A stretch of 34,605 nt of DNA from JBQTKD01 sp052389435 (GCA_052389435.1 JBQTIB010000104.1:1-34605); one strand, 5' to 3'. Positions 15,305 through 23,783 are shown, counted from the stretch's first letter. Notes: generated by a model from the sequence alone, not told the origin. Numbers and translations: made by a program.

Positions 15305-17841
15305 GCACCTACGCGGTCCCCGAGTTGTCCCTGGTCTGCCTCGTCGGCGCGAGCGGGTCGGGCAAGTCCACCTTCGCGGCGCAGCACTTCGGCCGGTTCG
15401 AGGTGATCTCCAGCGACTTCTGCCGCGGGCTGGTCAGCGACGACGAGAACGACCAGGCCGCCAGCAACGCCGCGTTCGAGGTGCTGCACTACATCGCGGG
15501 CAAGCGCCTCGACGCAGGGAAGCTGACGGTCGTCGACGCCACCAACGTGCAGCCGGAGGGGCGCAAGCAGCTCGTCGCGCTGGCCCGCGCGCACGACGTG
15601 CTGCCGGTCGCGATCGTGCTCGACCTCCCGGAGAACGTCTGCGTCGACCGCACTCTCGCGCGCGAGGACCGCACCTTCGGCCCCGCGGTCGTACGCCGTC
15701 AGCGCGACCAGCTGCGACGCTCCCTCAAGCACCTCGGCAAGGAGGGCTTCCGCAAGGTCCACGTCCTGCGCTCGGAGGAGGAGGTCGCGGCCGCGACCGT
15801 CGTTCGCGAGAAGCTGCTCAACGACTTCCGCCACGAGCACGGCCCCTTCGACGTGATCGGCGACATCCACGGCTGTCGCGCCGAACTGGAGGCGCTGCTC
15901 GTCGAGCTCGGCTACACCCTGCTTCGCGACGAACAGGGACGACCGGTCGACGCCGTCCCGCCCGCGGGGCGCAAGGCGGTGTTCGTCGGAGACCTCGTCG
16001 ACCGCGGCCCCGACTCCCCCGGCGTGCTGCGCCTGGTGATGGGGATGGTCGGCGCCGGGAACGCGTTCTGCGTGCCCGGCAACCACGAGAACAAGCTGGT
16101 CCGCGCGCTCGACGGCGCCAACGTGCAGGTCACGCACGGACTGGCGGAAACCCTTGCCCAGCTGGAAAATGAGGACGCCGAGTTCACGGCGACCGTCAAG
16201 AAGTTCTGCCACGATCTCGTCTCGCACCTCGTGCTCGACGACGGCCGGCTCGTCGTCGCGCACGCCGGTCTGAAGGAGGCCTACCACGGCCGCGCGTCCG
16301 AACGGGTGCGCAGCTTCGCCCTCTACGGCGACACGACCGGCGAGACCGACGAGTTCGGACTGCCCGTCAGATACCCGTGGGCGAACTCCTACCGCGGCAA
16401 GGCGACGGTCCTCTACGGCCACACGCCGACCCCTGACCCGGAGTGGGTCAACAACACGATGTGCCTGGACACCGGGTGCGTGTTCGGCGGTCGGCTGACC
16501 GCGCTGCGGTATCCGGAGCGGGAGATCGTCGCGGTCGAGGCCGAGAAGGTCTGGTACCAGCCGGCGAAGCCGTTCATGGGCGGCGTCAACGTCCGCGCTC
16601 CCGAGGAGCTGTCGATCGCCGACGTGCTCGGCAAGCGCGGGGTCGAGACACGGCTCGCCGGGCGCGTGACCGTGCGCGAGGAGAACGCCGCGGGCGCTCT
16701 CGAGGTCATGAGCCGGTTCGCCCTCGAACCGCGGTGGCTGCTGTATCTACCGCCGACGATGTCGCCGTGCGCGACGTCCACCACCGGCGACCTGCTGGAG
16801 CATCCGAGTGCGGCCTTCGACTACTACCGCGAGCAGGGCGTCGCGCAGGTCCTGTGCGAGGAGAAGCACATGGGCTCGCGCGCGGTCGCGCTGGTGTGTC
16901 GCGACGAGTCGGTGGCGGCGGCGCGCTTCGGCGCGGCCGACGGTACTTCCGGCGCGGTCTACACCCGTACGGGCCGATCGTTCTTCTCGCCTGCTCTGAC
17001 GGAGGCGCTGTTGGCGCGGCTCCGGGACGCGGTGGGCGCGGCCGGCCTGTGGGACGAGCTCGACACCGGCTGGGTGCTGCTGGACTGCGAACTGCTGCCG
17101 TGGTCGGCCAAGGCCGAGGATCTGCTGCGCAACCAGTACGCGGCCGTCGGGGCCGCGGCGCGCTCCGCGCTGCCTGCCGCGGTGGGTGCGCTGGCCGCCG
17201 CCGCGGACCGGGGCGTGGACGTCGCCGACCTGCTGGCGCGCACGCGGTCCCGGACCGACAACGCCCACGCCTACAGCTCCGCCTACCGCCGGTACGTCTG
17301 GCCCACGGCGGGTCTCGACGGCGTCCAGATCGCGCCCTTCCAGGTCCTGGCGACCGAGGGCCGGACGTGGTCCGACCACGACCACGCCTGGCACCTCGAC
17401 GTCGCGGACCGGCTCGTCGCGGTGGCGCCCGCGCTGGTCCGCCCGACGGGACGGCTCGCGGTGGACACGACCGACGAGGCGTCGGTCGCCGCCGGCGTGG
17501 CGTGGTGGACGTCGATGACCGGCACCGGCGGCGAAGGCATGGTGGTCAAGCCCGCCGCCAACGTCGCGCGGGGCCGCAAGGGCATCGTGCAGCCGGGCGT
17601 CAAGGTGCGCGGGCGCGAGTACCTGCGGATCATCTACGGCCCGGACTACACCGAGCCCGCGAACCTGGAACGCCTGCGCTCGCGGGGCCTGGGCCACAAG
17701 CGTTCGCTCGCCCTGCGGGAGTACGCGTTGGGCATCGAGTCCCTCGAACGCGTCGCCCGCGGCGAGCCGCTGTGGCGCGTACACGAGGCGGTCTTCGCCG
17801 TACTCGCCCTCGAATCCGAACCGGTGGACCCTCGGCTCTGA
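15301..17841 (+). CDS. pnkp: Pnkp, RNA polynucleotide kinase-phosphatase-adenylyltransferase
   Basis: This is an 846-residue, three-domain RNA-repair enzyme. The 5'-OH kinase domain has P-loop GASGSGKST (16-24). The binuclear metallophosphatase that removes 2',3'-cyclic phosphate has GDIHG (187-191), GDLVDRG around Asp231, GNHEN around 261-263, and an AHAG motif. The C-terminal ligase-like adenylyltransferase has motif I EEKHMG with Lys522 as the AMP acceptor. It needs Hen1 to ligate, and together they rebuild RNAs cut by ribotoxins, for example tRNA anticodon loops. GGAGGGG lies just upstream of the ATG at 15301, which overlaps the hen1 stop. Length and domain order are normal for the family. 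Confidence 0.95.
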   Translation: MSTYAVPELSLVCLVGASGSGKSTFAAQHFGRFEVISSDFCRGLVSDDENDQAASNAAFEVLHYIAGKRLDAGKLTVVDATNVQPEGRKQLVALARAHDVLPVAIVLDLPENVCVDRTLAREDRTFGPAVVRRQRDQLRRSLKHLGKEGFRKVHVLRSEEEVAAATVVREKLLNDFRHEHGPFDVIGDIHGCRAELEALLVELGYTLLRDEQGRPVDAVPPAGRKAVFVGDLVDRGPDSPGVLRLVMGMVGAGNAFCVPGNHENKLVRALDGANVQVTHGLAETLAQLENEDAEFTATVKKFCHDLVSHLVLDDGRLVVAHAGLKEAYHGRASERVRSFALYGDTTGETDEFGLPVRYPWANSYRGKATVLYGHTPTPDPEWVNNTMCLDTGCVFGGRLTALRYPEREIVAVEAEKVWYQPAKPFMGGVNVRAPEELSIADVLGKRGVETRLAGRVTVREENAAGALEVMSRFALEPRWLLYLPPTMSPCATSTTGDLLEHPSAAFDYYREQGVAQVLCEEKHMGSRAVALVCRDESVAAARFGAADGTSGAVYTRTGRSFFSPALTEALLARLRDAVGAAGLWDELDTGWVLLDCELLPWSAKAEDLLRNQYAAVGAAARSALPAAVGALAAAADRGVDVADLLARTRSRTDNAHAYSSAYRRYVWPTAGLDGVQIAPFQVLATEGRTWSDHDHAWHLDVADRLVAVAPALVRPTGRLAVDTTDEASVAAGVAWWTSMTGTGGEGMVVKPAANVARGRKGIVQPGVKVRGREYLRIIYGPDYTEPANLERLRSRGLGHKRSLALREYALGIESLERVARGEPLWRVHEAVFAVLALESEPVDPRL

Positions 17842-17860
17842 ACGACGGGCGGGGTCGTTC
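17840..17860 (+). terminator. Hairpin GAACGAC-gggcggg-GTCGTTC at the end of the RNA-repair operon
   Basis: A perfect 7-bp stem with a 7-nt loop starts within the pnkp stop codon. It lies between convergent genes (pnkp and the DUF222/HNH gene). There is no T-run, so it is a candidate intrinsic terminator of the U-poor kind. Confidence 0.45.
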
Positions 17861-17958
17861 TGCTTCAGGCAGTGCCCGTACCAAGTCTCTCGACGACCGA
17901 TTGCAGGCAGGGGTGTTCGGCGTCGGGCGCACGCCTACACCGTGGAGAACGCCGCGCG

Positions 17959-19275
17959 TCATCCCCGGTTCGGCAGGTCCGGTGGCGTGAGGAGTTCGCG
18001 TTGTAGGCGCCAGTAGTCGTTGTGCCTCGGCTCTTGCAACGAGTCGATCCACGGGGGCGGAATGAACTCCGGAATCCCGTGCGCGTCGAGGCGAACCTGC
18101 CAGCCGCGGTGGTGGACTTGGACGTGGTGGGGCTCGCAGAGCAAGACGCCGTTGTCGAGTTCGGTGGGACCGAGATGCTCGGTCCAGTAACGGATGTGGT
18201 GGCCGCGGCAGTAGGCGGCGGGGACGGCGCAGGCGGGGAACCCGCAGCCGGTGTCGCGGGCGACGAGGGCGTCCCAGATGGCCGGAGTCCAGGTCCGGAA
18301 CCGGCGCCCGACCGAGAGCGGCTTGCCCTTGGCGTCCAGGACGATCGGGGTTATCTCCGCGTCGCACGCGAGGCGCCGAACCGCCTCGGCGGTGATCGCG
18401 CCGCCGGTGGCGAGGGCGGCCTTGGCTGCGCCGTCGAGGCCCCTGAGGGTGTCGAGCCCGAGGGTCAGGTGCAGGTGCGGGGCGCGGCCGCGGGAGTTGG
18501 GCAGGTCTCCGTGCCGCAGCAGGACGCCGAAGATGTCCACGAGCGCGTCAGCCCGGCGGGCGGGGGCAGAGCGCGGGTCGGCGGACCCGTCCGGCTGCGG
18601 CCTCGGCTTGGCCAACGCCTCCAGGGCCGCCTTCGCCAGGCCGACGTTCTCGATCCGGTCGCGCCAGGTGACCGAGTGCGTCCCGTCGTGGTGGTCCTTG
18701 AAGTGGACGCCGCGGACCTTCTCGAGCTCTTCGTCGTCGGGCAACTTCCCGTCGGGGTCGGCTGCTTCCAGTAGGCCCTGTCCGACTCTGCGCAGGTCGT
18801 CGGCGTTGAGTTCGCGGGCCTTGTCCAGCAGCAGTCGGAGCGCGAATTCGCGGTGCTCCAGCGGAGTGGTGGCGGGGAGCCGGTCCAGGGCGGTCACGGT
18901 CACCCGCGCCTGGTCCCAGTTCACGCCGCCGGAGGCCAGCGCGGCGCCGACCTCGGCGTGCGGTCCCTTCGCGGAACAGGCGAGAGCCATCTTCGCCGTC
19001 ACGCCCGCCGCGGACACGGTCTCGCGCAGCCGGTCGCGCAGCCAGGAGCGGGTGCTGACCGCGCCGACGGCCGTCGCGATCCCCCGGTCTTCGAACTCGC
19101 CGACCAGGGCCAGCGACACCGACCGCAGCTGCCCTTCGGCGAGGTGCGCCTGCTCGATCAGCTCGCCGACCTCGCCGTCGAGCGACCGGTACAGCTCCTG
19201 GCCCACGGCCATCTGCAACCCCGTCACGGCGGAGCGCAGGGCGGCCATTGCCGCCGCGACCGGAGTGGGTTCCAT
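17959..19275 (-). CDS. DUF222 plus HNH endonuclease-domain protein (13E12 repeat family)
   Basis: This 438-residue protein belongs to the DUF222-HNH family that is multiplied in actinobacterial genomes. The N-terminal DUF222 part includes AHLAEGQLRSVSLALVGEFEDRG, STRSWLRDRLRETVSAAG, ASGGVNWDQARVTVTALDRLP and ARRADALVDIFGVLLRHG. The C-terminal HNH module reads RDTGCGFPACAVPAAYCRGHHIRYWTEHLG, then LDNGVLLCEPHHVQVHHRGW, with the expected His-His, Asn and His-His residues and a zinc-type Cys pair. The activity is presumed to be DNA cleavage; the biological role is not established. The ATG at 19275 is chosen because a TAGAGT box lies 7 nt upstream and no Shine-Dalgarno motif is present. Confidence 0.85.
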   Translation of the reverse strand: MEPTPVAAAMAALRSAVTGLQMAVGQELYRSLDGEVGELIEQAHLAEGQLRSVSLALVGEFEDRGIATAVGAVSTRSWLRDRLRETVSAAGVTAKMALACSAKGPHAEVGAALASGGVNWDQARVTVTALDRLPATTPLEHREFALRLLLDKARELNADDLRRVGQGLLEAADPDGKLPDDEELEKVRGVHFKDHHDGTHSVTWRDRIENVGLAKAALEALAKPRPQPDGSADPRSAPARRADALVDIFGVLLRHGDLPNSRGRAPHLHLTLGLDTLRGLDGAAKAALATGGAITAEAVRRLACDAEITPIVLDAKGKPLSVGRRFRTWTPAIWDALVARDTGCGFPACAVPAAYCRGHHIRYWTEHLGPTELDNGVLLCEPHHVQVHHRGWQVRLDAHGIPEFIPPPWIDSLQEPRHNDYWRLQRELLTPPDLPNRG

Positions 19276-19282
19276 GGGCAAA

Positions 19283-19288
19283 ACTCTA
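19283..19288 (-). promoter_or_regulatory. TAGAGT -10 box for leaderless DUF222/HNH gene
   Basis: On the minus strand TAGAGT is followed by 7 nt and then ATG, with no ribosome-binding motif. The hexamer is the same as the one before the integrase at 33592. Confidence 0.4.
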
Positions 19289-19611
19289 GAGAAGACCACC
19301 GACAGTTTTGGGCCTGCAGAAGCCCTCCTACCAAACTATTTTCCCTATGACGTAGGCATTCTGACGCTCAATCACCACCTACACCAACGATCACTTGAAC
19401 CTCACAGGCGCTTCCTGCGGCGTCGACTACCGGCCCTGCCGCACCGACCAGCCGACCTCACGGCCTCCAGTCCCGACGATTCGAACCGCAACGACAACGG
19501 GCACCTCATCGCACGCCGCACCCACCCACCAGACGGCGGGAAGAACCGCAACCCCAGCCGACGTCGACCATCTCTGCCGTCACATCGCGGCACCGCCCGT
19601 TGACGGTCCAC
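19289..19611. other. Intergenic region with an A/T-rich patch, no gene seen
   Basis: The stretch lies between the DUF222/HNH start and the hydrolase stop. The segment about 19280-19420 is clearly richer in A/T than its surroundings, and the rest is C-rich without a credible start or family match. It holds the upstream region of the DUF222/HNH gene and a short GGGC-8nt-GCCC repeat near 19310-19325. It could be a scar of an older insertion. Confidence 0.4.
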
Positions 19612-20514
19612 TCACGGAGCGAGGTGGGCCAGGAACCACTGCAGGGCCGGGTGACTGGAGGCTTCGAAGCCCTTGACGTAGGCGTCGAAGTGGCCGCCCG
19701 GAAGGATTTCGAGCTTCTTCGGCTCGAGCGCCTTTTCGTAGGCGGCGATGGCGAAACGGCTCGGGGTCAGGGTGTCGTTCCGGGCCGGCATCAGCAGCAG
19801 CGGCGTCGGGCTGATCTGGGCGATGTAGTCGACCGGGTTGTACTCGCCGAGGGCCTCGATGGTCCGCATCGTGACTTCGTTCTTCCAGTTCGGCGCGCGG
19901 CCGGCTCCGGTCTCGGTGAACCACTGGAAGGAGTCCGCGGTGGGCAGGGCCGAGGGAACCATGGGGTCCTCGGCGACGACGGGAACCATCGTCGGAGCGT
20001 TGCCCTGAAAGCGGGAGAGGCGCTCGGCGTCGAAGCCGTCGCGGTAGACGTCGAGGAAGTCGGAGCGGACGAGGGCGCGGACGTTGTCGTAGCCGGAGAT
20101 CAGCGGAACCTGGCTGACGACGGCCTTCACGCGGCGGTCGATGGCCGCGACGACGAGAACGTGCCCGCCGGAGTAGCTGCTGCCCCAGACGCCGATGCGG
20201 TTGACGTCGGTCTCGGCAAGGGTGGTGGCGTAGGTGATCGCGGTCCGGTAGTCGCGCACCTGCTCCCACGGCTCGATCTCCTGGCGCGGCGTGCCGTCGC
20301 TGTCGCCGAAGTTGCGGTTGTCGTAGACGAGCGCGTTGAGGCCGCCGTCGGAGAACAGCTCGGCGTAGCTGTCGAGGTACATCTCCTTGACCGCGGAGAA
20401 GCCGTGCGACATCACGATGGTCGGGGCCGTGCCCGAGGCGCCCACCGCGGGATAGAACCAGCCGCGCAGGGTGGTGCCGTCGCTGTCGAAGGAGATGTCG
20501 CGTCGTCGGGTCAT
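19612..20514 (-). CDS. Alpha/beta hydrolase
   Basis: This is a 300-residue alpha/beta-hydrolase-fold enzyme. MSHGFSAVKEMYLDSYAELFSDGGLNALVYDNRNFGDSDG marks the oxyanion region and early strands. The nucleophile elbow is GSSYSG with Ser113; Ser115 replaces the usual Gly. Asp in PARNDTLTP and His in PGGHFDAY complete a plausible triad. The pattern resembles the DltE/YcjY-like hydrolases and the X-Pro dipeptidyl-type hydrolase group. No signal peptide is visible. GGAGG lies 6 nt before the ATG at 20514. It is followed upstream by an enoyl-CoA hydratase-like gene in the same direction across 70 bp. Confidence 0.8.
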   Translation of the reverse strand: MTRRRDISFDSDGTTLRGWFYPAVGASGTAPTIVMSHGFSAVKEMYLDSYAELFSDGGLNALVYDNRNFGDSDGTPRQEIEPWEQVRDYRTAITYATTLAETDVNRIGVWGSSYSGGHVLVVAAIDRRVKAVVSQVPLISGYDNVRALVRSDFLDVYRDGFDAERLSRFQGNAPTMVPVVAEDPMVPSALPTADSFQWFTETGAGRAPNWKNEVTMRTIEALGEYNPVDYIAQISPTPLLLMPARNDTLTPSRFAIAAYEKALEPKKLEILPGGHFDAYVKGFEASSHPALQWFLAHLAP

Positions 20515-20584
20515 CGGAACCTCCGCGGTAGGCGGCCCGAAGCTTCGGCTCGACGCTGGGCCTACCAGCGACCCTAGTTCGCGT

Positions 20585-21310
20585 TCACTTCCCCTGGAAG
20601 ATCGGCGGGCGGCGTTCGGCGCGGGCGAGCCGGCCCTCCTCGCGGTCCTCGCTCGCCCAGCAGGCGTCGAACGCGGCGCGGTGGCGCGGGTCGAAGTCCG
20701 CCTCGAAGTCTTCGTTGAGAACCTGCTTGGTGTACGCCAGGGTCAGCGGCGCAAGTTCGGTCATGGCCTGCGCCCACTCGACGGCGTCCTGCAGGAAACC
20801 GCGCCGATCGGCCAGGCCGCACGCGAGCGCGCCGTCGGCGTCGAGGGATTCGCACGCCAACAGCAACGCCCTGGCCGTCGGGTCTCCGGCGACCCGGGCG
20901 AGCCGGCGGATCGTCCACGGGTCGACCGCGACGCCGAGCCTCGCCGGCGGAATGCCGAACGTGGCCGCGGGCGCGACGACGCGAAAGTCCGACGCGAGCG
21001 CCACCTGCGACCCCCCGCCGATGGCCGGACCGTTGACGGCCGAGACGACCGGGACCGGTGCGAGCACGATGGACTTCAGCGCCGCCCGCAGCGCGACGAT
21101 CAGCTCCGGGCTGTAGACCTCGTTCAGGTCCGCGCCCGCGCAGAAGCTGGGGCCGTTGCCGGTCAGCACGATCGCGCGGGCGCCGTCGACGACGGCCGCG
21201 TCCACCGCCTCGCGAAGCGCGGTGCAGAGCGCCACGTTCAGGGCGTTGTGCCGATCCGGACGGTCGAGGGCGATCACGGCGACCCGGCCCGAGAGTTCCT
21301 GCTGAATCAC
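20585..21310 (-). CDS. Enoyl-CoA hydratase/isomerase-family protein
   Basis: This is a 241-residue crotonase-fold protein. LDRPDRHNALN (15-25), the oxyanion-hole segments FCAGADL (56-62) and GPAIGGGSQVALASDFRV (94-111), and a FGIPPARLGVAVDPW block are visible. In true hydratases the block after strand four carries a catalytic Glu (P-E-x-x-x-G); here the position is Pro122. The second usual Glu in the PGAGG loop is also absent. The protein may therefore be an isomerase, hydrolase or other crotonase variant. The GTG at 21310 is preferred because GGAGG lies 6 nt upstream. It diverges from the HipA_2 gene. Confidence 0.8.
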   Translation of the reverse strand: MIQQELSGRVAVIALDRPDRHNALNVALCTALREAVDAAVVDGARAIVLTGNGPSFCAGADLNEVYSPELIVALRAALKSIVLAPVPVVSAVNGPAIGGGSQVALASDFRVVAPAATFGIPPARLGVAVDPWTIRRLARVAGDPTARALLLACESLDADGALACGLADRRGFLQDAVEWAQAMTELAPLTLAYTKQVLNEDFEADFDPRHRAAFDACWASEDREEGRLARAERRPPIFQGK

Positions 21311-21351
21311 TGCGTTCCTCCGCGCACTGGAGTGTCTATGCACCCAACTTA

Positions 21352-21367
21352 GCTACCGACGGGTAGC
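21352..21367. promoter_or_regulatory. Inverted repeat GCTACC-gacg-GGTAGC in a divergent promoter region
   Basis: The 6-bp arms are perfect with a 4-bp spacer. The site lies between the divergent crotonase-type gene and the HipA_2 gene, 23 bp upstream of the latter's -10 box, so it overlaps the expected -35 region. Confidence 0.4.
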
Positions 21368-21389
21368 CCGCAGCCGTCCGACCCACGAC

Positions 21390-21395
21390 TACGCT
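21390..21395 (+). promoter_or_regulatory. TACGCT -10 box, leaderless start of the HipA_2 gene
   Basis: TACGCT ends 8 nt before the GTG at 21404, and no Shine-Dalgarno sequence is present. The same hexamer precedes the AbiEi gene at 27307. Confidence 0.4.
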
Positions 21396-21403
21396 CGGGC
21401 ACC

Positions 21404-22240
21404 GTGCTTCCCGTCGTCTCGGCCACCCGGTACATCACGCCACTGCGGGAGGGCGGATCGCTGCCGGGCCTGATGGAGGCCGACGACCTCGGCACCTACG
21501 TCGTGAAGTTCCACGGCGCCGGGCAGGGCCGCAAGGTCCTCGTCGCGGAGGTGATCTGCACCGGCCTTGCGAAGGCACTCGGGCTGCCCGTCCCGGAACT
21601 CGCGGTCGTCGACCTCGACCCGCTTCTCGCCCCGGCCGAGCCGGACGAGGAGGTCCAGGACCTCCTGCGCCGCAGCGCCGGACACAACCTCGGGATCGAT
21701 TTCCTGCCCGGGGCGCTGGATTTCGACCCGGCGTGCTTCGACGACGACGCGGCCCTCGCGGGCCGCGTGCTGTGGTTCGACGCGCTGACGCAGAACGTCG
21801 ACCGGTCCTGGCGCAACCCCAACATGCTGCACTGGCACGGGCGCCTGGTGTTGATCGACCACGGTGCCGCGCTGGTCTTCCACCACGACTGGTCGCGCGC
21901 GCAGGGCTCGGTCGCCCGTCCCTACGACGCCCGCGCCCACGCGTTGATCCGCTTCCAGCCGGACGTCGAAGCGGCTGCGGTCGCGCTCGCGCCACGGGTG
22001 ACCGAAGAGGTCCTGACGGCTGCCGTCGCCGAAGTTCCCGAGGAATGGTTGGCGGGCGATCCCGACTTTCCCACCCCCGCCGAACTCCGGGCCGCCTACG
22101 TCGCCCGACTGCTCGCCCGGCTGGGCGCCCAGGACGAGTGGCTGCCGCCGCTCGCCACCTGCGCCGCCGAAGCGCCGGCTCCCGACGAGACGGCGCGCAC
22201 GGGCAACAAGCCCGCATGGCTGAACCGGCGGCGACCGTGA
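21404..22240 (+). CDS. HipA_2-type kinase-like protein
   Basis: This 278-residue protein belongs to the HipA-like kinase family that pairs with DUF3037 proteins. The N-lobe has GTYVVKFHGAGQGRKVLVAEVICTGLAKALGLPVPELAVVDLD, with Lys in VVKF as the likely ATP-binding lysine. The catalytic region is LWFDALTQNVDRSWRNPNMLHW followed by LVLIDHGAALVFHH, matching the catalytic Asp/Asn and metal-binding Asp of HipA-type kinases. It is shorter than toxin HipA and lacks the N-terminal HipA subdomain. The substrate is unknown. The stop overlaps the DUF3037 start, so the two are co-translated. Confidence 0.8.
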   Translation: MLPVVSATRYITPLREGGSLPGLMEADDLGTYVVKFHGAGQGRKVLVAEVICTGLAKALGLPVPELAVVDLDPLLAPAEPDEEVQDLLRRSAGHNLGIDFLPGALDFDPACFDDDAALAGRVLWFDALTQNVDRSWRNPNMLHWHGRLVLIDHGAALVFHHDWSRAQGSVARPYDARAHALIRFQPDVEAAAVALAPRVTEEVLTAAVAEVPEEWLAGDPDFPTPAELRAAYVARLLARLGAQDEWLPPLATCAAEAPAPDETARTGNKPAWLNRRRP

Positions 22241-22683
22241 CCCGGCGGCACGTGTTCGAGTACGCGACCCTTCGGGTAGTTCCTCGGGTGGAGCGCGGCG
22301 AGCGGATGAACGCCGGTCTGCTCCTGTACTGCAAGGGCCTGAACTACCTGGGCGCGCGCATCCACCTCGACGCCGACCGCCTGCGCGCGCTCGACCCCAC
22401 TGCCGATCCCGTTGCCGTGCTGCGCGGGCTCGAATCGGCGGCGAACACCTGCGACGGTTGCGGCCCCGCGGCCGAGGACGATCTGCTGCGCCGCTTCCGC
22501 TGGCTGACCGCACCGCGCAGCACCGTCGTTCAGCCCGGCCCGGTCCACACCGGTCTAACCGCCGATCCCGACGCCGAAGTCGACCGCCTGATGGCGCTGC
22601 TGGTGCTGGCCGTTTCCCCGTCGGGCTCTACCGACATGTCGGCCGATCCGCCGATCCACAAATCGGCCGAACGGCCCATGTAG
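22237..22683 (+). CDS. DUF3037-family protein
   Basis: The 148-residue protein shows the DUF3037 signature FEYATLRVVPRVERGERMNAGLLLYCKGLNYLGARIHLDADRLRALDP. The GTG at 22237 overlaps the kinase stop as GTGA. An in-frame ATG at 22216 would add seven residues and is an alternative. The HipA_2/DUF3037 pair is conserved in many bacteria, but its function is not established. A toxin-antitoxin or kinase-substrate relationship is a reasonable guess only. The last ~25 residues (VSPSGSTDMSADPPIHKSAERPM) look unstructured. Confidence 0.75.
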   Translation: MTRRHVFEYATLRVVPRVERGERMNAGLLLYCKGLNYLGARIHLDADRLRALDPTADPVAVLRGLESAANTCDGCGPAAEDDLLRRFRWLTAPRSTVVQPGPVHTGLTADPDAEVDRLMALLVLAVSPSGSTDMSADPPIHKSAERPM

Positions 22684-22696
22684 CGGGCGTTCCCGC
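22683..22696 (+). terminator. Small hairpin GCGGG-cgtt-CCCGC
   Basis: A 5-bp GC stem with a 4-nt loop begins at the last base of the DUF3037 stop codon. It is a weak candidate terminator ahead of the next gene. Confidence 0.3.
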
Positions 22697-22742
22697 CGAC
22701 CGATGTCACTGGGTGTCCGGATCTCGCGGCGGAGGAGAACGG

Positions 22743-23783
22743 ATGGGGCGCAACCACACCGGTAGGACATTCGCGACGGCAGTCGCCGCTGCCCTGGCCG
22801 GTTCGGGCCTGGTGTGGGCGGGGGCCTCCGTTCGTCCGCCGACCGCGAGCCTCGAGCCGGAGGCGGCCGGACGGCAGACGGTCGCCGCCCGGACCGCGTC
22901 GCCCCTGGCCGAGTCCCGCGCCGTTCCCCTGGACAGCTCGCAACCGCGGATCGAACCGAAGTCGGCACCGCCGACTCCCGTCGCTCCGGCCCCGCGACCG
23001 ACCCGTTCCGCTGCGCCTGCAAGCCCGCGGTCGACGCCGAAGAACTCGAAGCCGACGCCGAAGCCGAGTGCACCGTCGACACCGACGCCCAGCCCGTCGC
23101 CGACGTCCTCGACGGCGAGCACGGGCGTTTTCGACGTGCGCCTGCGAGCGAACTTCGACGCCGACACGGTCGACGCCTTCAGGGCCGCAACCGCCCGGTG
23201 GAACCGTCTGTTCGACGGGTCGTTGGCTCCGGCGTCGTTCAGGGGAACGTCCGCCTACCGCCGGGTCTACGTCGAGGTGGTGCACGAGCCCAACCTGTCC
23301 TCCGCGATGTCCACCACGGTCACCTCGACCCGCGCCGACGGAACCGCGCTCTCCGCGCTGGTGGCGGTCCGCGACCTGAACAACCCGTTGCCCAAGCACC
23401 CTCGGGTGCGCGAGGCCCTCGCCGCCCACGAACTCGCCCACGTGGTCGTCAACGGCGTCGACCGCAACCGCTACTGCACCGCCGAAGGCTGGACCGGCCC
23501 ACTCGCCCGGGCGGCCTATCTCGACGTCGTCGACGATGCGGTCGAGGTCGTGCCGACGTTGGGCAGCGACGGAGCGACGGCGTCGTGCTCCCACTGGTCG
23601 CCGACGTGGGCCTACTCCTACCACCAGCCCGACAGCATCGGGCCCGGCCCGGCCCCGGAGATCCTCAACCCCACGGTCGGCAGCTACTCCGTGATCGGTC
23701 CGGTCACCATCGCCCTGGCCCTGGACAACAGACCGTCCCTGCCCTTGGACCCCGACGTGTTCGAGGCCTACCCCTCGTCCTGA
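22743..23783 (+). CDS. Secreted protein with HExxH zinc-protease motif
   Basis: This is a 346-residue exported protein. The N-terminus is a signal-like segment (MGRNHTGRTFATAVAAALAGSGLVWAGA). A long Pro/Ser/Thr/Lys linker follows to about residue 125, typical of wall-spanning secreted proteins. The folded part (about 127-330) includes FDVRLRANFDADTVDAFRAATARWNRLFDG and EALAAHELAHVVVNGVDRNRYC, with HELAH as a zincin motif. It resembles DUF3152-like actinobacterial putative metalloproteases, though I cannot confirm the family. The third zinc ligand is not obvious; the Asp-rich AYLDVVDDAVEV segment could supply it. GGAGG lies 7 nt before the ATG at 22743. It ends 18 nt before the left attachment repeat. 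Confidence 0.65.
   Translation: MGRNHTGRTFATAVAAALAGSGLVWAGASVRPPTASLEPEAAGRQTVAARTASPLAESRAVPLDSSQPRIEPKSAPPTPVAPAPRPTRSAAPASPRSTPKNSKPTPKPSAPSTPTPSPSPTSSTASTGVFDVRLRANFDADTVDAFRAATARWNRLFDGSLAPASFRGTSAYRRVYVEVVHEPNLSSAMSTTVTSTRADGTALSALVAVRDLNNPLPKHPRVREALAAHELAHVVVNGVDRNRYCTAEGWTGPLARAAYLDVVDDAVEVVPTLGSDGATASCSHWSPTWAYSYHQPDSIGPGPAPEILNPTVGSYSVIGPVTIALALDNRPSLPLDPDVFEAYPSS

Noticed and set aside
17959..19275. DUF222/HNH gene as part of an intein, intron or homing element with the RNA-repair operon
   Set aside because: It is a free-standing convergent gene of a family commonly multiplied in actinobacteria. No splice motif or flanking repeat is seen.
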